The notes beneath the pieces are model-generated. The model did not search any database. It was not told the origin of the DNA and was given only the letters and a program-made list of their open reading frames with translations. From assembly GCA_938001965.1 (NCBI GenBank), contig CALLBC010000257.1:1-38983 (forward strand): DNA of 38,983 bases. The letters run 5' to 3'. Both the position numbers and the translations under genes were made by a program. The DNA is from an uncultured Bdellovibrionales bacterium (GTDB lineage: Bacteria > Bdellovibrionota > Bdellovibrionia > Bdellovibrionales > UBA1609). Shown here piece after piece: positions 35,378 through 38,983 of the stretch (position 1 is its first letter; every line of letters begins with the position of its first letter).

Positions 35378-36525
35378 TTATGACTCCTTAAACCATATTT
35401 TTTATCAAATACAAAAAGTGAAATAATACAGATTAAAATTAATAGTGGCGAAACCAATAATGCCTTGCTCACGCTAAACATATCAGTGAATACACCTAGC
35501 GCGTAATGAAAAATTAAGACCGTTAAAGATGTCATCGACATAACTTGCGCCATTATTTTGGGCGACTGATTTTGGTAAACTTCAGCAATATAATCCATAT
35601 TTAAAGCGTAACAAGGAGCCATGGTTACACCACAAAAAACTAAAAACCATGGGTTTACAAATAAACCCAGCAGAAAGCTCACTAATGAAACAAAATGACA
35701 AATTAGTAGTAAGTTGGCAGCACTTACTTTTTGAAAGCTCACAAAAGTAAAAAACACTCTGCCAATAAAAAGGAGTAAAAAGAAGTAAGTTACATATTTA
35801 GTGGCCTCAGAAAGTGGCATTGCGTGTTCAGTTGTCAATAATTGAGTTATTCTTGTGGCAATACTAATTTCTGCACTCACATAAAAAGCCACAATAATAC
35901 AAATTAAAAATAATGATGTTCTTGAGTTGGCATTTAATTCAAAAACATCTTTACTAATAATTTTCATAGCATGATCTTTTTTTGAATATAAAAACATGAC
36001 CACAAACAAAAAGCACACCACAGCTACACCGACCAAAGAGAATGCAAACAAAGTGTCACGCCAACTATAGTTATTTTCTAAAGCCCAATGTATTAAAAAG
36101 GGAGCAACTACCGAGGCAAAGGCATAAATTGCATGCAAACCAGAGAGCCACTTCCTACGAGAATTTTCATCGGCTGCTTTTTGAATGGCCACATGTTCAA
36201 ACACTGAAGTAACACCAAGACCAAAACCGAACATCCCCAGGGATAAAGCCACGAAATTAAAAGAAGGCGACATACTAAAAAATAAATAGCCTAATGCCAT
36301 CAAAATGGTCCCCAAAAATAAACCTTTAATGCTGGCTATGGACTGAACAAAGTACTTGGCTAAATAGCTACCAATGAATGAAAAAAAGGACGGAACCACA
36401 AAGACTAATGAGCCCACAGAGCTATTTAATTTAAAATCAGCTAAAATTTGAGGATATAGCGGGCCACGTGAGTTATCTAAAAAACCTAAAACAAACAAAC
36501 TTAAATATGAACAGCTAATGAGCAA
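35374..36525 (-). CDS. Major facilitator superfamily transporter
   Basis: A 383-aa, about 12-helix inner-membrane transporter. The first helix is followed by LDNSRGPLYPQI, and there are Gly-rich helices (SLGMFGFGLGVTSVFEH, FVVPSFFSFIGSYL) of the MFS plan. Closest in style to sugar or drug-type permeases, but the substrate is unknown. The start is uncertain. TTG at 36525 has weak spacing, while a CTG at 36543 lies five bases after AAGGGGAA and adds a positively charged N terminus. It heads a tight operon with the beta-solenoid membrane protein and TldD/TldE, so export or import of a peptide-derived product is one idea, not shown. Confidence 0.85.
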   Translation of the reverse strand: MLISCSYLSLFVLGFLDNSRGPLYPQILADFKLNSSVGSLVFVVPSFFSFIGSYLAKYFVQSIASIKGLFLGTILMALGYLFFSMSPSFNFVALSLGMFGFGLGVTSVFEHVAIQKAADENSRRKWLSGLHAIYAFASVVAPFLIHWALENNYSWRDTLFAFSLVGVAVVCFLFVVMFLYSKKDHAMKIISKDVFELNANSRTSLFLICIIVAFYVSAEISIATRITQLLTTEHAMPLSEATKYVTYFFLLLFIGRVFFTFVSFQKVSAANLLLICHFVSLVSFLLGLFVNPWFLVFCGVTMAPCYALNMDYIAEVYQNQSPKIMAQVMSMTSLTVLIFHYALGVFTDMFSVSKALLVSPLLILICIISLFVFDKKYGLRSHK

Positions 36526-36895
36526 CAGGCCTAAACGACTCAGGAATTCCCCTTTTATATGGAGTTAAAATAGCCCTAGAACATACCCTACTCAACTGCC
36601 CTTGTTAAATTAATCTCAATATTTTTAATTTAAATCTTCTTAAATTGATTAGATTTCTGTGAGTTCTCTTGTCTCTTTACTGAGCAAAGCAATCACTCAA
36701 AACACAATCCCTAGTGATTTCAATGACCTAGAATCCTTTATAGACAATGGTTTCCCGACTTAACATTTTTTCTTAATGTTTAAAATCCTTTGCAACCTGA
36801 GTATAATAAACAGTATATTGGCGCCATATCTGGGGGCAGTGATTTGGTGGGGACTAAACCTATATACTCCCAGGCTAACCATTAAGGGAAGTCTT
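36526..36895. other. Divergent intergenic region MFS / outer-membrane barrel
   Basis: About 370 bp without a supported gene. It contains the barrel promoter at 36779-36807 and about 90 nt of barrel mRNA leader. An ATG at 36776 opens an in-frame extension of the barrel gene, but it lies upstream of the predicted transcription start and adds 40 residues ahead of a normal signal peptide, so I leave it out. Confidence 0.6.
36779..36807 (+). promoter_or_regulatory. Predicted promoter of the outer-membrane barrel gene
   Basis: TTTAAA (36779-36784) and a perfect TATAAT (36802-36807) with a 17-nt spacer. Transcription would begin near 36814, leaving a leader of about 80 nt and supporting a start at 36896. 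Confidence 0.5.
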
Positions 36896-38410
36896 ATGAG
36901 CAAGTATCTATTTCTGTTATTTTCAATATTACCAATGAGCCTTATGGCCGCTGAATCTTCAAGTGTTTCATTTGACGACGTACACCGTGCGGTAACAACT
37001 AATTTAAAACTTAAAAAAGCTAAGCCTAGAAAAAAGAAGTTGAAAACATTTTATGTGGATTACGCTCGCTACGAAGAAAACATTTATGCCCGCTCAAGCA
37101 AATATGAAATTGGCGATCAAATGGAGTTGGATTTTTCTGCTCGCTGGAACTTAACCCCAAAAACACATATGAAGTTTGGTTTTGAAATTGACCCTGATGA
37201 AAAGTCTCTAACGGCTGGTAGTGAATCCAAAGCGCAAAAGTTTGACATGTTCTTTAACCATAAAGTGGGTAATTTTACAGTACAAGCAGAACTTGAGCTG
37301 GATACCAATACTAAAAATGAAAAAGCCGACGCTAGTGTCGATTTTGGCGGAATTAGCCTTGGTTTAGACAATGACTCAGATGGAAGTTACATTTCTTACA
37401 GTGCTTTTGACGGCGTCATGGATTTTACTTTTTTCCCATTCAATTTTAATAGTGAAGTGGGTGATGAGTTCAATAGCTGGGATGTGGCTAGACTTTACTA
37501 CATTGATGGCGCTCCATCTTCAATTAAAAGCTCCCCTTTTAGTAATGAAACTTTAAAGTTCAAAACCATTCCTGGTGCATCAATCACCTTTAGGCCTGCT
37601 AAAGATCTATTTTTTCGTGTGGGTGGTGGTGTAACATCTTACCTTTACCCTTCTAACCCTAACTTTGATATTTCAAACACGACCACTTCAAACTCTTGGG
37701 AACGTAGACAAGATGTGGGAATTAAAGCCTCTGCTGGTTATATAAATAAAAACTTTCGTATTCTTGGTGAGTACGCCGTTCATGACAAAGACAAAGAAAC
37801 CGGATCACTTTTAAAAGCCGCCGGTTCATTAACTAGTGCTGTTTTAATTAAAAACTTAATCTTAAGTGGTGAAGTTGGGATGTCACAAGCTGGCCGAAAC
37901 CCATATCGTGTAAAAAATGGTGGTGGCTGGTTTGAAGACGAAGCTCCTTTTCACCCTGTTTACTCAAGTGTTAATGGCAAACCCCATAGCTGGATAGGAT
38001 CCACTGACTATGCCTATATGGCTAAAGTTGGTTACCGCTTTGGTAAAAGCTTTGTTCCTTATGTCTTTTATAAGTTTCAAGGTGAAGATTATATTTTTAG
38101 AGACAATGAGTCAGCCCACAAACTTCGTAACTTTAATGACGAACTCTCTCATGGTGGTTTAGAGCGCATTGGTCTTGGTGCTCAATTTCAAGTTAATAAC
38201 TTTACAGTGCGTCCAGACATAGAGTTCCGCAGAGCTAAAAACGATGTATTCAATAGAAGTGCTGGCATACAAGATGAAAAATTTAATACCGGTTACAGAA
38301 AAAATGATTTTGCACTATCACTAGTGGTTTCTTATAGTTTGAATGACTCAAGCTTATGGGGCTGGTGGAAAGACCAAGGAGAAGGTAATTATGGCAAAAC
38401 TTATAAGTAA
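36896..38410 (+). CDS. Outer-membrane beta-barrel (porin-like) protein
   Basis: A protein of 504 aa from this start. A signal peptide (MSKYLFLLFSILPMSLMAAE) follows AAGGGAA, which decides the start. The N-terminal 30 mature residues are Lys-rich (KLKKAKPRKKK). The rest is an array of amphipathic beta strands with turn residues and many aromatics, typical of a 16-18-stranded barrel. Examples are MELDFSARWNLTPKTHMKFGFEID, VQAELELDTN, MAKVGYRFGKSFVPYVFYKFQG and FALSLVVSYSLND. It is probably a porin or substrate-specific channel in the outer membrane. The next gene starts inside its last 20 bases, so the two are coupled. The substrate is unknown. Confidence 0.78.
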   Translation: MSKYLFLLFSILPMSLMAAESSSVSFDDVHRAVTTNLKLKKAKPRKKKLKTFYVDYARYEENIYARSSKYEIGDQMELDFSARWNLTPKTHMKFGFEIDPDEKSLTAGSESKAQKFDMFFNHKVGNFTVQAELELDTNTKNEKADASVDFGGISLGLDNDSDGSYISYSAFDGVMDFTFFPFNFNSEVGDEFNSWDVARLYYIDGAPSSIKSSPFSNETLKFKTIPGASITFRPAKDLFFRVGGGVTSYLYPSNPNFDISNTTTSNSWERRQDVGIKASAGYINKNFRILGEYAVHDKDKETGSLLKAAGSLTSAVLIKNLILSGEVGMSQAGRNPYRVKNGGGWFEDEAPFHPVYSSVNGKPHSWIGSTDYAYMAKVGYRFGKSFVPYVFYKFQGEDYIFRDNESAHKLRNFNDELSHGGLERIGLGAQFQVNNFTVRPDIEFRRAKNDVFNRSAGIQDEKFNTGYRKNDFALSLVVSYSLNDSSLWGWWKDQGEGNYGKTYK

Positions 38411-38983
38411 GTTATTTTTAGTTTTTATATTAAGTTTGGCGGCTGCTTCTTGCAGCGAAGATATAGATCCCTCAAACAGCACCACAGAGGTGAGTAAAGA
38501 GTTTACTCCTGCTGCCAACTCCATTGAAGAGCTACAGGATGAAATATCCAACAATGTTATTTTAGGTTCCTCAGACAATCGTAGCAGAAACCAAACTAAA
38601 ATCTACTTAGTCGATTTAAAAAACTTACTAACTTACCTGTCTAGCTACCCTAACGACAAACAAGCCATTGTTCGTGCGCTTAAGACGGCAAAAAACTTAG
38701 AAGAGCTGCCTTTGCCAATTGCTGATCGCGCTCGAATAGACCCAGTTATTCAGCAGTACACGGCCATAATTGCTAAACATGCCAAGTCAAAAAGTGTTGA
38801 TATCAGCGATATAAACTGGAGAATATTCAGTTATGATTTTAATGATGGTTTAAAGCCTTTTTGGACGCAAGCCTCTAAAAGCACTTGGCTAACTACTGAT
38901 GGTAACGCTGTTAACCCTCAAACTAAAGCCACAGCCCGTGCCTCTAAGTTTGACCCCAATAAAGCATGGCTAGTTTCCCCTCA
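38391..38983 (+). CDS. Lipoprotein, partial, with choice-of-anchor-J-like domain
   Basis: Runs off the window's right edge; about 197 codons are visible. The N terminus is a lipoprotein signal (LFLVFILSLAAASCSED) with a Cys at about residue 21 as lipidation site. A helical region spans about 25-135. The last visible part (FSYDFNDGLKPFW... then KAWLVSP) has the look of a choice-of-anchor J or cleaved-adhesin type domain, in which FDFN...W and WLVSP are recurrent. The gene overlaps the barrel gene by 20 nt with GAAGG seven to eight bases before the ATG. It is probably an outer-membrane-attached partner of the barrel, exposed at the surface or in the periplasm. Confidence 0.82.
   Translation, partial: MAKLISKLFLVFILSLAAASCSEDIDPSNSTTEVSKEFTPAANSIEELQDEISNNVILGSSDNRSRNQTKIYLVDLKNLLTYLSSYPNDKQAIVRALKTAKNLEELPLPIADRARIDPVIQQYTAIIAKHAKSKSVDISDINWRIFSYDFNDGLKPFWTQASKSTWLTTDGNAVNPQTKATARASKFDPNKAWLVSP

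Noticed and set aside
36776-36895. N-terminal extension of the outer-membrane barrel protein
   Set aside because: It precedes the predicted transcription start and would bury a normal signal peptide. The ATG at 36896 has a better ribosome binding site.
1-38983. CRISPR array, rRNA, tRNA or transposase genes
   Set aside because: No spaced repeats, rRNA or tRNA signatures, or transposase/integrase motifs were found on either strand by eye.

Overview
This is an AT-rich, gene-dense bacterial window. Many of its products are exported: signal peptides, outer-membrane barrels, a lipoprotein, and a c-type cytochrome-like protein. That points to a Gram-negative cell. A complete lower mevalonate pathway in a Gram-negative, secretome-rich, low-GC genome is most consistent with Bdellovibrionota (the Bdellovibrio/Bacteriovorax/Halobacteriovorax type). 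This is an inference from gene content, not a database match.

Layout. (1) 0.2-5.1 kb, minus strand: an unknown secreted protein, then pheS-pheT and a PAP2 phosphatase in one tight unit. (2) 5.2-9.7 kb, plus strand: rsmG overlapping a SpoU-type RNA methyltransferase, an exported phospholipase-D-like protein, and a small exported protein with a C-terminal membrane anchor. (3) 9.8-14.8 kb, minus strand: a five-gene mevalonate operon (type 2 IPP isomerase, HMG-CoA reductase, a probable phosphomevalonate kinase, diphosphomevalonate decarboxylase, mevalonate kinase) with overlapping or abutting genes. It lies just downstream of rpmI-rplT (14.9-15.5 kb), and an intrinsic terminator fills the junction. 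(4) 15.7-20.2 kb: an alkyltransferase-like protein, a TldD/TldE pair, and an HTH regulator divergent from a Cys-containing secreted protein. (5) 20.2-24.2 kb: a 3' fragment of arfB, an exported protein with two CXXCH motifs plus a partner, then intact arfB. (6) 24.2-26.9 kb, minus strand: infC and thrS. (7) 27.2-31.4 kb: small secreted or envelope proteins, an RNase D-like exonuclease and a zinc ribbon. (8) 31.4-36.5 kb, minus strand: a four-gene operon of MFS transporter, membrane protein with bactofilin-like strand repeats, and a second TldD/TldE pair. (9) 36.9 kb to the end: an outer-membrane barrel and the start of a lipoprotein.

The genes thrS, infC, rpmI, rplT, pheS and pheT, which are contiguous in many bacteria, keep their order and strand here. 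They are split into three blocks by about 8 kb and 10 kb of other genes. Accessory material has therefore entered a translation operon, and the partial arfB duplication marks one probable junction. The most notable points are that duplication (nearly all differences are synonymous), an ATC start for infC, the terminator abutting the first mevalonate gene, and two independent TldD/TldE systems, one joined to a transporter.
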